Part shown: positions 10,141 to 21,180 of the stretch, in pieces
How the letters are laid out: every line of letters starts with the position of its first letter
How positions within the stretch are numbered: position 1 is the stretch's first letter
Assembly: GCA_903632075.3 (NCBI GenBank)
Contig: CAHIKZ030004724.1
Location: 4,067,501-4,131,500 of the forward strand
Origin: Acanthosepion pharaonis
Lineage: Eukaryota > Mollusca > Cephalopoda > Sepiida > Sepiidae
Length of the DNA: 64,000 nt
Reading direction: 5' to 3'
Notes under the pieces: generated by a model
What the model saw: the letters and a program-made list of their open reading frames with translations, nothing else
The model's database searches: none
What the model was told of the DNA's origin: nothing
Program-made: the position numbers and the translations under genes

Positions 10141-10705
10141 TTCTGTTCATATATATTTATCTATATATCTCGCGCACTTTCATTTCATATTTCTTATTCT
10201 CCTGTCAAATATCAACACTTCTCACTGGATGCTTTCCTGATAAATGTTTCTTATTTTCTTTCTTTTTATTCCTACACAAAACATTTATCTTTATCTACTG
10301 ATATATCAAAGACATTTCATATCTTTGAGGGGTATTTTCAATCGCCTTCGCTATTCATTTCGCAAAATTGCTATTGGCACGGAGGCCCCTTTCCTCTGGG
10401 GTCAGTGACGGACTTGCCACCGAAGCATTTCGCTATGGATGGTGACGTAAAGCAAGGGCGACTCTTTACCAGTTCCGATCTTATTTTTATTCATTGACCA
10501 CACAATACAATTGCGTTTCTACCTTCTTTTATTGTATTTGCTCGTTTGGATCTTCAAAACTAAGATAAAGAAATAAAACATCTCTTCTACTTATATCTCC
10601 TTCTCCTTCTTTAGATGCTTAACACAATATCAGATTAAAGGAACATTTCGTTTCACATGAGGAGGACTTCCTTTTTTTTCAGTGCGTATAAGATTTGATC
10701 TTAAT
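10141..10705. other. no recognised feature
   Basis: Becomes pyrimidine-rich toward its right end; no gene recognised. Confidence 0.4.
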
Positions 10706-12268
10706 TCTTCTTCTTCTTCTTTCTTCTTCTTCTTCTTCTTCTTCTTCTTCTTCTTCTTTTACTTCTTCCTTCCCTTCTTCCTTCCCATCTTCTTCTTCCC
10801 TTCTTCTTCTTCTTCTTCTTCTTCTTTCCCTTCTTCTTCTTTCCCTCCTTCTTCTTTTACTTCTTCCTTCCCTTCTTCTTCTTCTTCCTTCCCATCTTCT
10901 GTCTTCCCTTCTTCTTCTTCTTCTTTCCCTTCTTCTTCTTTCCCTTCTTCTTCTTCTTCTTCTTCTTCTCCTTCTTCTTTTTTTACTTCTTCCTTCCCTT
11001 CTTCTTCTTCTTTCCCTTCCTCTTCTTTTACTTCTTCTTTCCCTTCTTCTTCTTCTTCTTCCTTCCCATCTTCTGTCTTCCTTTCTTCTTCTTCTTCTTT
11101 TACTTCTTCCTTCCCTTCTTCCTTCCCATCTTCTTCTTCCTTCTTCTTCTTCTTCTTCTTCTTCTTCTTCTTCTTCTTCTTCTTCTTCTTTTACTTCTTC
11201 CTTCCCTTCTTCCTTCCCATCTTCTTCTTCCCTTCTTCTTCTTCTTTCCCTTCTTCTTCTTTTACTTCTTCCTTCTCTTCTTCCTTTCCATCTTCATCTT
11301 CCTTCTTCTTCTTCTTCTTTTCTTCTTCTTTTACTTCTTCCTTCCGTTCTTCCTTCCATCTTCTTCTTCCCTTCTTTTTCTTCTTCTTCCCTTCTTCTTC
11401 TTCTTCTTCTTCTTTTACTTCTTCCTTCCCTTCTTCCTTCCCATCTTCTTCTTCCATTCTTCTTCTTCTTCTTCTTCTTCTTCTTTTCTTTCTTCCTTCC
11501 CTTCTTCCTTCCCATCTTCTTCTTCCCTTCTTCTTCTTCTTCTTCTTCTTCTTTTACTTCTTCTTTTACTTCTTCCTTCCCTTCTTCTTCTTCTTTCCCT
11601 TCTTCTTCTTTCCATTCTTCTTTTTTTTACTTTTTCCTTCCCTTCTTCTTCTTCCTTCCCATCTTCTGTCTTCCCTTCTTCTTCTTCTTCTTCTTCTTCT
11701 TCTTCCTTCTTCTTTCCCTTCTTCTTCTTTTACTTCTTCCTTCCCTTCTTCCTTCCCATCTTCTGTCTTCCCTTCTTCTTCTTCTTCTTCTTCTTCGTCT
11801 TCTTTTTTTTTTCTTCTTCCTCTTTCCCATCTTCTTCTTTTTCTTCTTGTTCCTTCTTTTCTTCTTTCTTCCTTTCTTCTTCTTTCCCTTCTTCTTCTTC
11901 CTTCCCATCTTCTATCTTCCTTCTTCTTCTTCTTCTTCTTCTTCTTCTTTCTTCCCTTCTTCTTCTTCTTCTTCTTCTCTCCCTTCTTCTTCTTTCCCTT
12001 CTTCTTCTTTTACTTCTTCCTTCCCTTCTTCCTTCCTATCTTCTGTCTTCCCTTCTTCTTCTTCTTCTTCTTCTTCTTCTTCTTCTTCTTCTTCTTCTTT
12101 CCCTTCTTCTTCTTTTTCTTCTTGTTCCTTCTTTTCTTCTTTCTTCCCTTCTTCTTCTTTCCCTTCTTCTTCTTCTTCTTCTTCTTCTTTCTTCCGTTCT
12201 TCTTCTTTCCCTTCTTCTTCTTCTTCTTTACTTCCTTCCTTCCCTTCTTCTTAAACTTCTTCTTCTTT
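10706..12268. repeat. 1.56-kb (TTC)n polypyrimidine tract
   Basis: The plus strand is almost purely pyrimidine, mainly TTC with TTCC and TTTCCC variants. A module beginning TTTTACTTCTTCCTTCCC recurs about a dozen times, so the array has higher-order structure. Long purine/pyrimidine mirror repeats of this type can form triplex (H-)DNA. The 547- and 519-codon Ser/Phe/Leu frames and the Lys/Arg/Glu frames opposite are repeat artefacts. Confidence 0.97.
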
Positions 12269-12299
12269 GTACCGTATCCCTTCAGGACGTGTGTGATCA

Positions 12300-13560
12300 T
12301 GGCTCTCCCCAGTGAATATTGCTAAGAGCATTATAGTACTTAGCGATGCCCGTCTTTTTGCTGCCTCTGCCAATCCCCGTTCTGCCAATCACAAGCTCGT
12401 TTGGTAAGTTACTCGGCCTTTTCCCCTGTCCCAAATTGTGACGTCCTTGGTCGCAGCGCTAGCTGTGACGTCCCTAAACACAGCCTTCGCTCGCTCCTCG
12501 CTGCTTCGTTCGGGTGTCGCCGCTCCAAACGTGACGTCCGCCTGTCGCGTCAGTCGTGTTGTCTCGTCCTGTGACGACCAACTGGCTTGGTATCGGTCGC
12601 GGCACCCAAATGTGACGTTCTAACCTTTTGGTGATTCGGATGGGAATCTGGTTAGATTCGATATCAGCCTCGTCGTTCCCAATTCGCTTCCAACGCCTGG
12701 TTACCAAAGTAACTGCATTGATCTCCAGTCTGCCTACCCACGTTGTGATTTGATCTTAGACAGACGAAATAATCAGTAGTTGGGGCCGTAATGTAAATCG
12801 GGTTCAAACGGGGGTGACACCGCACAAATATGCATAAAAGAAAATAAAATGATAACTCAAAAATTCAAGGTATCAAACAAAGATAACAAACTTTATGTCT
12901 AGTTGTTGGATACATATGACTGCATCTATCTCCCAACCCGTTCTATGGATTGTGACACGTTGTTTTCCGTTAGGCGAGTTTTAACGCTTCAAGTTGTTTG
13001 CTCTTTAAGAAATTGGTTTTTCGGTGTGTCTTCGGGCGAAAGTCGAAAAAAAAACTTATTTTGGTGGTCTGGATCTAAGTCGCTCTTCAAAATAATTGTT
13101 CTTGGATTGAAGAAGAAGACCGGGATTTGCGCGAATCTTTCAAGTCAGCTATCTGCGAGGCGGAACCAACTTCCACTGCGAACTTCGAACTCTCTGCTGG
13201 AACTGGAACTGAAACTGATTTCTGCTTGCTGCGGCCTTGCTTATATGGACGCCGACCAAAACCGGGGTGGGTTTGTCGGCGCCGGGGGTTCCTCGATAAT
13301 TCTAAATACATATCCACCTCTTTTATTTCTGGTTAGAATTTTCCACTTTTTCCATTTTTGGGAGCCTTCTCTTACTCCCCACCTTCTCACCATACTTCAG
13401 AGGGGGGTGAACTGCCCTCCCACTTCTTCGTAGCAACTTCTCATACCCATCCTCTAGATGGGCGGCGACAACCTCCTTGCGTCACGTGATCACCACTCGA
13501 CCAATGATGTCTAGACGGGCGTGTACGATCCGCGGCTTTGTTTCAGGGAAAAAATATCTT
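12300..13560. other. GC-richer segment with TGACG repeats
   Basis: Base composition is clearly more GC-rich than the flanks. Between 12,435 and 12,620 the core GTGACG(T/A) occurs five times (near 12,438, 12,465, 12,531, 12,571 and 12,612). Three copies sit in a shared CCAAANNGTGACGT context, so it may be a worn tandem repeat. TGACGT matches the CRE/ATF half-site. A CACGTG E-box and a CCAAT motif lie near 13,483-13,505. The 176-codon frame at 12,903-13,433 resembles no family I know. This could be an unassigned LTR or promoter-like island; no transcription evidence can be seen. Confidence 0.4.
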
Positions 13561-14404
13561 GCTTAACAAAAAAAAAAAATTATCTTTTCTTTTCCTTTTT
13601 CTTTCTTTTAATCGCAGTTATCATTTTCTCTAGCCGAAAATAGAACAATACGATCGATGGTGGTCATAACTCCTGTTCTCACCTGGGCTTCGTCAGTCAT
13701 CTTATCGCTAATTATCAGAATGGGTGGCTTTTTAACACGGCCAGACCGTCGCCTCGAAAAGAAACATTTCTAGGTTCCCATTCATTTTTCGGTACACATT
13801 TCTGATAACATAGTTTTATTATCGCAGGCTAAAGATGTTCTGTCGAAAGAAACGGTTAGTGGCCCGTGCGGCTTTGACACAATTATTTTTTTCATATCTA
13901 TCAAACCCTGTAGTCCACCTGTTTTTCGTCACTTATCAAAATAACATTTTCATTTGGATTTTTCTTTGGTTAGTCGGTCTGTGGTTTGCTAATCAGATGC
14001 CTTCCCGCATTAGCGGTTTGTTTATGTATCCTGATAACACAGCCCGTCGCCAGAACACACCCGATTCCTTTATCCACTCAGAATTTCCCTGCTATTGTAA
14101 TGACACTCTTCGCCATTTGTTACTTATCAAAATATCCTTTATCCATTGTCTCTTAGCCGTGGGTGTTCTGCTTATCATCCACGCTTTGGGTCTTCGCCTC
14201 TCCTTTCCTTTCTTTTCTTTTTGCCTTGGTAAATGGTGCCACAAAATATTTTCAATATATCCCGTAACTGTTATATTTTCAAGCCCTTTTTCTTCATTAT
14301 TCAAAGCTTCACTACATTGCCCACAAAAAATCGAATAGCTTATTACGTTTACTACTGAAAATTGTAAAAATAAAGCTGAATAATTAGAATGCATTTTCTA
14401 AGAA
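13561..14404. other. unassigned stretch with one 167-codon frame
   Basis: A plus-strand frame at 13,835-14,338 is hydrophobic and Phe/Leu/Ser-rich, with no recognisable domain. Its codon use looks like translated non-coding AT/pyrimidine-rich DNA. I do not support it as a gene. Confidence 0.35.
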
Positions 14405-14545
14405 ATTCGTAGTAGTTATCGCCGCAGAAAGCGAGATCTCTTCGAGCCGAGTTCAAAATCTCGTTTCGTCTCGTCTTGTCGCTTCGAACTAACTACTCAG
14501 TCGTAATTGCTCTTGCGAGATAAATTTGCTAACCATGACACCACA
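14405..14545 (-). mobile_element. tRNA-headed SINE (family S-B)
   Basis: On the minus strand GTGTCATGGTTAGCAAATTT gives a tRNA-like A-box region, and TTAGTTCGAAGC about 45 nt later is a B-box-like motif. The layout matches the copies at 41,955-42,090 and 42,845-42,990 (ATGGTTAGCAAGCTTG). The tRNA fold is degenerate, so this is a SINE head and not a tRNA gene. Confidence 0.6.
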
Positions 14546-14764
14546 TAAAAATGGAGATTTATAGAGCGATTTTGGCGCGCATTAAGGTTTAAATACTGAC
14601 TAGTGATGACGACATGGTTTCCAATAGCAACGCTAGTTGGAAAATAATGGTGTTAATTAATCGTATTCTATGAATTAGACAGACGATCCAGTTGAATGGC
14701 GAACAACAAACATGTGCGTTAAAAAGATTTCGAAAAATTAAAGTTGAATCATTGAATGTTTTTT
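14546..14764. other. no recognised feature
   Basis: AT-rich; nothing recognised. Confidence 0.35.
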
Positions 14765-15720
14765 AATATTATTATCATTTTATTTCCATTGATTTCTGGT
14801 GTACACTCATTTCTTTTCGAGTCCAAACCAGAGATCTAAGGTTAGAAATGGCATCATAACATTTTCCTCTGAGCATTTAAAAAAAAAACTAAGATCACGC
14901 ATATTTTACATAAATAAAGCTTTCCTTAAGCTGTAAGCTGTACTTGTGAGTACAATTTTTTGTATTTCTTTAAGGCTTGGACTACCAGGAATTTTTTTCA
15001 ATGAGTTTATCGGAACATTTCCAATCAATCCGAAGGCTCCAACTTCAACTGGAATTTTTGATGTCCCCCACGTACCACATTTTTGAGATTTCGATTTCAA
15101 GATACTTATATAGGCGATTAGCTTTGATTGTTCTGTCTGTGTGTCTTGTAAAGTCCCATCAAATTGTTACAGGTCCCATACCTGTAACCGGATCTGGGTG
15201 GTGTTCATACCAATTTCTTGCAGTTTCCTTTCCATAAAAGTTGTAGATTTTCCAGTACAAATATTGGCTCATTCTGTCATCCTGTTTTTTTTATTCAGTC
15301 GGTGCCAATACCGCACAACCTGATACAAGATGGTCAATTCTTTCTGGATATTTATCACAGAATCTGCATTTTGAGCTAACACAAATTCTCAATATGTGTA
15401 CTTGGTAATTTCTAGTTAGCAAACATTGGTCCTGTGTAGTAAGAATAAGACCTTCGATTTCAGATCTGACCCTGTACTACGTAGCCACAGATGGATACGG
15501 GGTTTGTCCACATCAGCAGAATGTTGACCGTGATGAGGTTTATCCTGCCATCGTTTCTGTATCTGGTCGATTGCTTTTGCCTTTGCTTTCCTTTTAAAGT
15601 TTTTTTCAGCTGCAGTAAGTGTATTAAGTTTTACTTGCATTTCTTCACCCACTTGAAACTCCATTTTGAACTTGTTGGCTTCCTTTATTATTGAATAAAG
15701 TTTCTTACTTCTTTCATGTT
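14765..15720 (-). pseudogene. R4/Dong-like retrotransposon fragment A
   Basis: Minus-strand remnant of the C-terminal half of a non-LTR retrotransposon with a restriction-like endonuclease. Reading leftward from 15,720 it encodes HERSKKLYSIIKEANKFK, then RWQDKPHHGQHSADVDKPR, the decayed zinc-knuckle region, and the endonuclease C-terminal part (KMW, IPVEVGAFGLIG, LKKIPGSPSLKEIQKI, LRKAL). The catalytic PD...D core is deleted: DRTIKAN joins directly to RLYKYLEIEISKMW. Multiple stops and frameshifts are present. The 3' end runs into AT-rich sequence containing TTATTATC, matching copy C, where the same end runs into a longer TTA tract. Confidence 0.8.
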
Positions 15721-15779
15721 CTTATATATATTATTTAACCCTTTTGTATCTGGTCTTAAGATTTTGACCAGGGATATAG

Positions 15780-15856
15780 CTATATCAGCATGTTTGGCAC
15801 GAGCAGAGTATTGACCATGAAGAGACTTTTCTTGCCACGGTTACTACATTTGGTCC
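15780..15856 (-). pseudogene. small additional fragment of the same retrotransposon
   Basis: Contains TGGCACGAGCAGAGTATTGA followed by CCATGAAGAGACTTTTCTTGCC. These align with copy B at about 16,500-16,545 (CGGGCAGAGTATTGGCTATG), the HSQYSARI coding region. It lies between fragment A and the TTA tracts and shows that the cluster is built from several partial copies. Confidence 0.65.
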
Positions 15857-16079
15857 ATTATTATTATTATTAATAATTATAATAATAATAATAATTCCTA
15901 TTATTTTTATGCCATAAATGAATTTAATTTTTCTTCTTCTTCTTCTTATTATTTTTGATTTTATATTTATTGCTGTTATTATTATTGTTATTATTATTAT
16001 TGCTGCTATTATTATTATTATTATTGCTGTTCTTATTATTATTATTATTACTGCTATTTTTGTTATTATTGCTGTTATT
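15857..16079. repeat. (TTA)n / (TAA)n tract
   Basis: TTA units run into TAA units at about 15,857-15,896, making a small palindrome, then TTA/TTG-type repeats resume to 16,079. The tract abuts the point where retrotransposon copy B breaks off inside its endonuclease domain. Confidence 0.9.
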
Positions 16080-18068
16080 TTGTCTTTGCAGTCTCTGATC
16101 CCGATGTTTGGGCGATCACCTTTGATGGTTCTATTTGCGTGTCTTGTAAAGTCCCATAAAATTGTAACGGGATCTTGGTGTTGTTCATACCAATTTCTTG
16201 CAGTTTCCTTTCCGTAAAAGTTTTAGATTTTCCAATGCAGATATTGGCCCATTCTGTCATGCCGGGTTTTATATTCAGTAGATACCAATATTGTGCCACC
16301 TGATTGTCAATTGTTTCTGGATATTTATCACAGAATCTGCATTTTGGGCTAAGACAACTTTTCAATATGTGTACTTGGTAATTTCTAGTTAGCAAGCATT
16401 GGTCCTGTGCAGCAAGAATAAAAACTTCGGTTTTAGCTTTTAACCCTGCACTACGTAGCCACTGTTGGGTAAAGGGTTTGTTTACATCAGTTTGTATGAT
16501 ACGGGCAGAGTATTGGCTATGAAGAGCCTTATCTTGCCATCGTTTCTGAATCCATTGCATTTGCTTTTGCTTTCTTTTTTAATGTTTTTGCCGCTTCGGT
16601 AGGTGCATTATGTTTCATTTGCATTAATTCACTCACTTGAAATGTCCTTTTGACTTTGTTGGCTTTCTTTATTACTGAATCAAGTCTCTTATTTCTTTCA
16701 TGTTCTTTGACACAGAACATCATCCAATCGTCTGTAGTTTCTAGGTATCGTTGAAGATCTATTGCCGTGGTCTTGTAAGACGATTCTAGTTGGACTAATT
16801 CTCTTCCTCCTTCGGGTCTGGGCACATACAGACGATCAACCGTGGGATGATGCATGCGGTGGCAAGTAAGAAGATTTCTCGTTTTAACATCCATTCGCTT
16901 AATATTAATTATGGTTCAATTAAGGATGTTGAAACTGTTTTGCATCACGGGGACTGCAAGGGTGTTTATGATATTAAATTCAACTCGGTATTTAATAACG
17001 GGGGCACACGCCTGTAGTATTCTTTTCTTACTCTCTCCTTTATTTGGGTGTGCTGTATTTCATCTTCTTCGCTGACTCCTAAGTTTATAGGCTCCTTCTT
17101 GATCCATTTCCTAAATCTTTGTGACAAAATCTAAATCTATTGTAAATGTTTCTGTAATTCCACCTTTCTTTAATGTTACTTTTTCCCCTTTATCTAATCT
17201 GAAATCCATACCGATGTTATCAATGAAGCATTTTACAGTATTGAGGATACCCTTCAACTAATTGTCGCCTTTCGCAAAGTGTTTGGTATCATCCACATAG
17301 AAAAGGTGATTAAACATTTTCTATTTCACTTTGTATCCATAGTTATTACTATTTAGTTCATGTGACAGGGGATGATTAAGGACAGACAGAACAAAAGGAG
17401 CGACATGGAATCTCCTTCAAAGATTCCTTGTCGGATATTCAAACAATTGGAATTGGAAACTACCTTTGGCGGGATTTAGGTATAATGTCCTTTTTCACAG
17501 TTCCATGTTATATTTAAGGAAAATTACTATCACCGAGATGAGTTTGTACATGTCCAAAGCCTTAACGATGCAAGAGTGTGGCACATTATGAAAGACTTTA
17601 TGTTAACCTATCCAAGATTAGTATCTGATCTCTTCTACATCCCTTCTGTTCCAGGTGAAGAATGTTGTCTTCATCGAGAAAACTCTAAGTACAGTTCATC
17701 AGGACAGACATGATCAGTTTATATTTGGTGGGCAGACATGTTATTAGCCTATGATTTTTTGAATAATTTTTGAATAATCTGTTTCATTGATAAAGTTTTG
17801 CAAGAATTTTTGAATTTGGGCAAAGGCCCAAAAGATGGTCATTTTTATTTCAATTCATCCCAATTCTTGGTTATATTTTTTGAATGTTTGTCTTTCATTC
17901 ATTCTTGTTCTTGTTTTTCACATGCAATGGGTATGTCCTCTGGGTTGCCAAATATTCTCCCAAAAATGTTTAAAACCCATCTAAACCCGTCCTGTAGGGG
18001 CTTGAGATCCGTCAATTTTGTCGAACTCTTTTCATATCGTCTTGTTCACTGTGCCTTTCATTGCAGTT
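16080..18068 (-). pseudogene. R4/Dong-like retrotransposon fragment B with RT core
   Basis: Minus strand, read leftward. Near 18,000 a motif FKHFWENIWQPRGHTH precedes the RT; a degenerate DxxxAFxxVPH block follows near 17,560-17,620; then RQGIFEGDSMSLLLF (RT block with GDS) near 17,435; then FYVDDTKHFAKG, the catalytic YVDD, at about 17,280-17,325. After that come thumb sequences (HPTVDRLYVPRPEGGREL), RWQDKALHSQYSARI and the knuckle CRFCDKYPE, whose expected His is lost. The endonuclease begins (NRTIKGDRPNIGIRDCKDK) but ends at a TTA tract at 16,080. RT plus a downstream PD-D endonuclease is diagnostic of the R2/R4/NeSL/CRE group. Stops and frameshifts make it non-functional. Dong-type assignment rests on the TAA context. 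Confidence 0.85.
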
Positions 18069-18140
18069 CATTTTGTATTATTATTATTATTTCTTTTGAT
18101 TTCTGGTATAAATTATTATTGCAATTATTATTATTATTAT
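18069..18140. repeat. (TTA)n tract between retrotransposon fragments
   Basis: Interrupted TTA repeats, with a second copy of the TTTCTTTTGATTTCTGG tail motif inside, separate copy B from copy C. On the minus strand this is a (TAA)n tail downstream of copy C. Confidence 0.85.
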
Positions 18141-18532
18141 TTTATTTCCTTTGATTTCTGGACACCATTTCGTTCGGTCAGACCTCAGGTTAGAAATGGC
18201 ATCATGACATTTTACTGACCAATTAAAATCAAACATATTTTATATTGATAAAGCCCGCTAGCCGTGAGAACAATATTTACTGTACTCGTGTATTTCTTTA
18301 AGACATGGGCTTCCAGGAATCCCTTCAATTAGTCTACTGGAAACTTTCCCAACCAATCCGAGGGCTCCAATTGGAGATGTTCTGATGTTTCTATGTTCCA
18401 CATTTTTGACAGATTTTTGAATATTTTCAAAGATACATTGCAGTCTGAAGGGACTTCGATATCAATAAGGAAGCACTTGCTTTGTTTGCGTTGTCTAATA
18501 ACAATATCTGGGTGGTTACCTTTGATTGTTTT
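18141..18532 (-). pseudogene. R4/Dong-like retrotransposon fragment C (endonuclease 3' part)
   Basis: On the minus strand it starts TIKGNHPDIVIRQRKQSKC, then FLIDIEVPSDCNV: the PD-X14-D core of the restriction-like endonuclease. The remaining C-terminal domain follows (KMWN, LEPSDWLEKFP). Both ends lie on TTA tracts (18,533-18,601 and 18,069-18,140). It supplies the part missing from copy B but lies on the wrong side for a single intact element. Confidence 0.8.
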
Positions 18533-18558
18533 TTATTATTATTATTATTATTATTATG

Positions 18559-18601
<43 letters not shown>
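18533..18601. repeat. (TTA)n microsatellite
   Basis: Nearly pure TTA array abutting the start of fragment C. Confidence 0.97.
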
Positions 18602-18602
<1 letters not shown>

Positions 18603-18916
18603 GCTGTGAATGAAATATTTAAATATTTGAATTTGAATAGGAACATTTTTACGTTCAAATTGTTTAATGTTTGAATTTAAAACGATCTCAATTTTTAAAC
18701 GAGAACAGATACCCGAAGAAAGACAAAAAGCCGTGGCTATTACAATCAAGATGAGCATGCTGGTCGAATTGCAAATATTCAATATAATTAAAAAGAAAAA
18801 CAAACGGATTTCTTGGTTTTACACTAACTGGGATTGTTTGCAAGTGTTGATAGATACAGGTGAATGAGAAAACAAATAATGATTACGTGTGGGGTGTGTT
18901 TATTTAGCTAGCTATC

Positions 18917-18949
<33 letters not shown>

Positions 18950-19983
18950 CAATCAAATTCAGTCTGCTTTAATATAATTTGGTCAAACTTTGTTGCCATA
19001 CTTTGAAAAGATGTACTTATTTAACTAAATATTAGCCCTATTTAAAATTCTTGTAATAACAATGAATGCTGAATAAATTTCCTCATAGTTTAAAATAGAT
19101 TTGAGACAACAGATATGCGGTTCTAAACTCAAAAGAAAAATAAAAAAAATTTTTGAGTAACAATTTTTTAGCCGAGCATTGCTTAAACATTTCTCAAGCC
19201 ACAATATTTGTCAGAATAGAAAATATTGATTTTTAACGATTTAGAATGTAGTACTGTTCATAATATCGATGCAGTGTAATATTGATTTCTGACATATTTA
19301 AAAATGTCAAATTTGAACTGTTTCCATCATTGATTTTGTTTTTTTTTTAATTTTTCTATATTTTTACTTTTTTAAAACCATTTTAAGGAAGGATTTTTAC
19401 AGAAGCACGCACACAAACATTGAGAAATAATAATTATTTATCTTAAATTAAAAATAAACAGCTACATACATTTATTAATTTGTGTAAATTTTTATTTTTT
19501 AATATTTTTTTTAATATTTTAAAAATATCCGTTTGTTCCTTATTTAAAATAAATTTTTTTTGCAACCAAAAAAAACGTAAAGCGACAAAAATTTTCTTTC
19601 ACAAAACAGGTAAACCCGGACAACTCTAGCAACTTTTAGACTACATTTATTTTCTAAACAGGAACCATTTCAAAAATGATTTTATAAAATTGCCTTAATT
19701 ATATTTAAATTAACTTAATTAAATTTATTAGTTTATGCTTCTGACAAATGTCGCACTTATCTTAATGATTGGTCCAACCTACTTAAATAGTGACAAACTT
19801 CTCTCTCTGAATTCTTTACTAAAACAAACACTTCAACCAAATGAACAGACAATAAAACTGCAATTTACAATCTCGAACGTATCACTTCAAGGGAAGCAAC
19901 TCATGACTGACTTGCTAAGGGGCAAGGTAGATAATTGTGAATTTGCCTGCTGGGTGCGAACGAATTTCTATATAATCAATTTT

Positions 19984-19987
<4 letters not shown>
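18602..19987. other. AT-rich stretch with (GATA)n at about 18,917-18,949
   Basis: One GATA array; otherwise AT-rich with homopolymer runs. No gene or transposon recognised. Confidence 0.45.

Positions 19988-20046
<59 letters not shown>
19988..20046. repeat. (CT)n microsatellite
   Basis: About 29 CT units, uninterrupted. Confidence 0.98.
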
Positions 20047-20049
<3 letters not shown>

Positions 20050-20570
20050 CAATAAATAAAATAATTGTCTAATAAGTTTGATTATATTATTTAGCGCGAA
20101 TGAAATATTTATGAATAGTATTTTAAAAAATCTTTAAAAAATTTTCGTTTAGGTTTCTACTAAAAACTACTAGTACAATTTTCTCTAGTCTTGTAATAAA
20201 AACAATGTAAAGCATTGCCGGTGATAATTCAAGTAGGTAATCAAGTTTAGTCAAATAGCTACATTAATCATTATCCTATTTTTACTACTGTACATATGCT
20301 TTTCTTTTTGCTTTACACATTTTCAGTTTTAGAAATTAGTCTTAAGTTATCTCCCTTTGTCGGTTTTAATTTATAACTTTCTTTTTCTATTTTGATTTTG
20401 TCGCTTATTTATATACATATAAGTTCGCACTATATACTCATCTTGCTTGTTCTAATTTCAGCCGTTTTAACAGCCATTTGCGTTATAGAGCAAATTAACC
20501 TGATAATGATTCTGAAACAGGTCTATATAAAAAAAAAATCATATAAATATCAAATTAAAATATAATTACA
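20047..20570. other. no recognised feature
   Basis: AT-rich; nothing recognised. Confidence 0.4.
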
Positions 20571-20751
20571 TAAAAAATATACATATATATATAAACATAT
20601 ATTATGCGCGCGTGTGTGACCCCATGGATCTATTTTTGTAGGGTTTATCACATGATCAAAATAAAAAATATACATATATATATAAACATATATTATGCGC
20701 GCGTGTGACCCCATGGATCTATTTTCGTAGGGTTTATCACATGATCAAAAT
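20571..20751. repeat. recent 91-bp tandem duplication
   Basis: The block from AAAAAATATACATATATATA through ATGCGCGCGTGTG to GGTTTATCACATGATCAAAA occurs twice in tandem (starts 20,571 and 20,662). Differences are one TG dinucleotide and one substitution (TTTTTG versus TTTTCG), so the duplication is young. Confidence 0.95.
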
Positions 20752-20889
20752 TAATAACATTATATTTTTTCAGTTAACGTTAGAATTTCAGCCTACCACA
20801 ACTTTTTATCTTTCTCGGCAAAGAACTTGTGATGATCATCATTACACACACATATACATACATACTTACACAAATTCAAATTATACAAC

Positions 20890-21180
20890 AAGCATTCATT
20901 GGATAATAAATCAACACTACTGTGTAATGGACAATTTACAAATCGCAGCTATGCGACAATTTTATAATCGCTATATTTTCATGTAGTCGATTTCGTGCAC
21001 TTCTGGGAGAATCGGATCCCAGAGTCTTTCTTAGGTCTCCCCAAAACTCGCTCGCTAATTGGTCAATAAACACACAAGTGGGCGTTGCAATCCACCCACG
21101 CACAATATATTTTTTCCAGCGCGTGACTAAGTCAAGTTTCCCGCCAACGTGCTGTGATCCTGTCACGTGATTACATTATC
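20890..21180 (+). repeat. dispersed repeat family D1, copy 1
   Basis: TAATTGGTCAATAAACACAC, GTGGGCGTTGCAATCCACCC and CCAGCGCGTGAC match, in reverse complement, 44,290-44,470. The upstream part (TGGATAATAAATCAACACTA, CAATTTACAAATCGCAG) matches 50,240-50,330. It is moderately GC-rich and LTR-like in composition, but no ends or target duplication were identified. Confidence 0.65.

Noticed and set aside
10682..12325. 547- and 519-codon reading frames
   Set aside because: Pure translation of TTC-type polypyrimidine repeats into Ser/Phe/Leu; no domain and no codon variation typical of a gene.
12903..13433. 176-codon frame in the GC-richer patch
   Set aside because: No domain or homologue recognised; other frames over the same DNA are also open.
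13835..14338. 167-codon membrane-protein-like frame
   Set aside because: Hydrophobic composition is what AT/pyrimidine-rich DNA gives by chance; no recognisable family or neighbouring exon signals.
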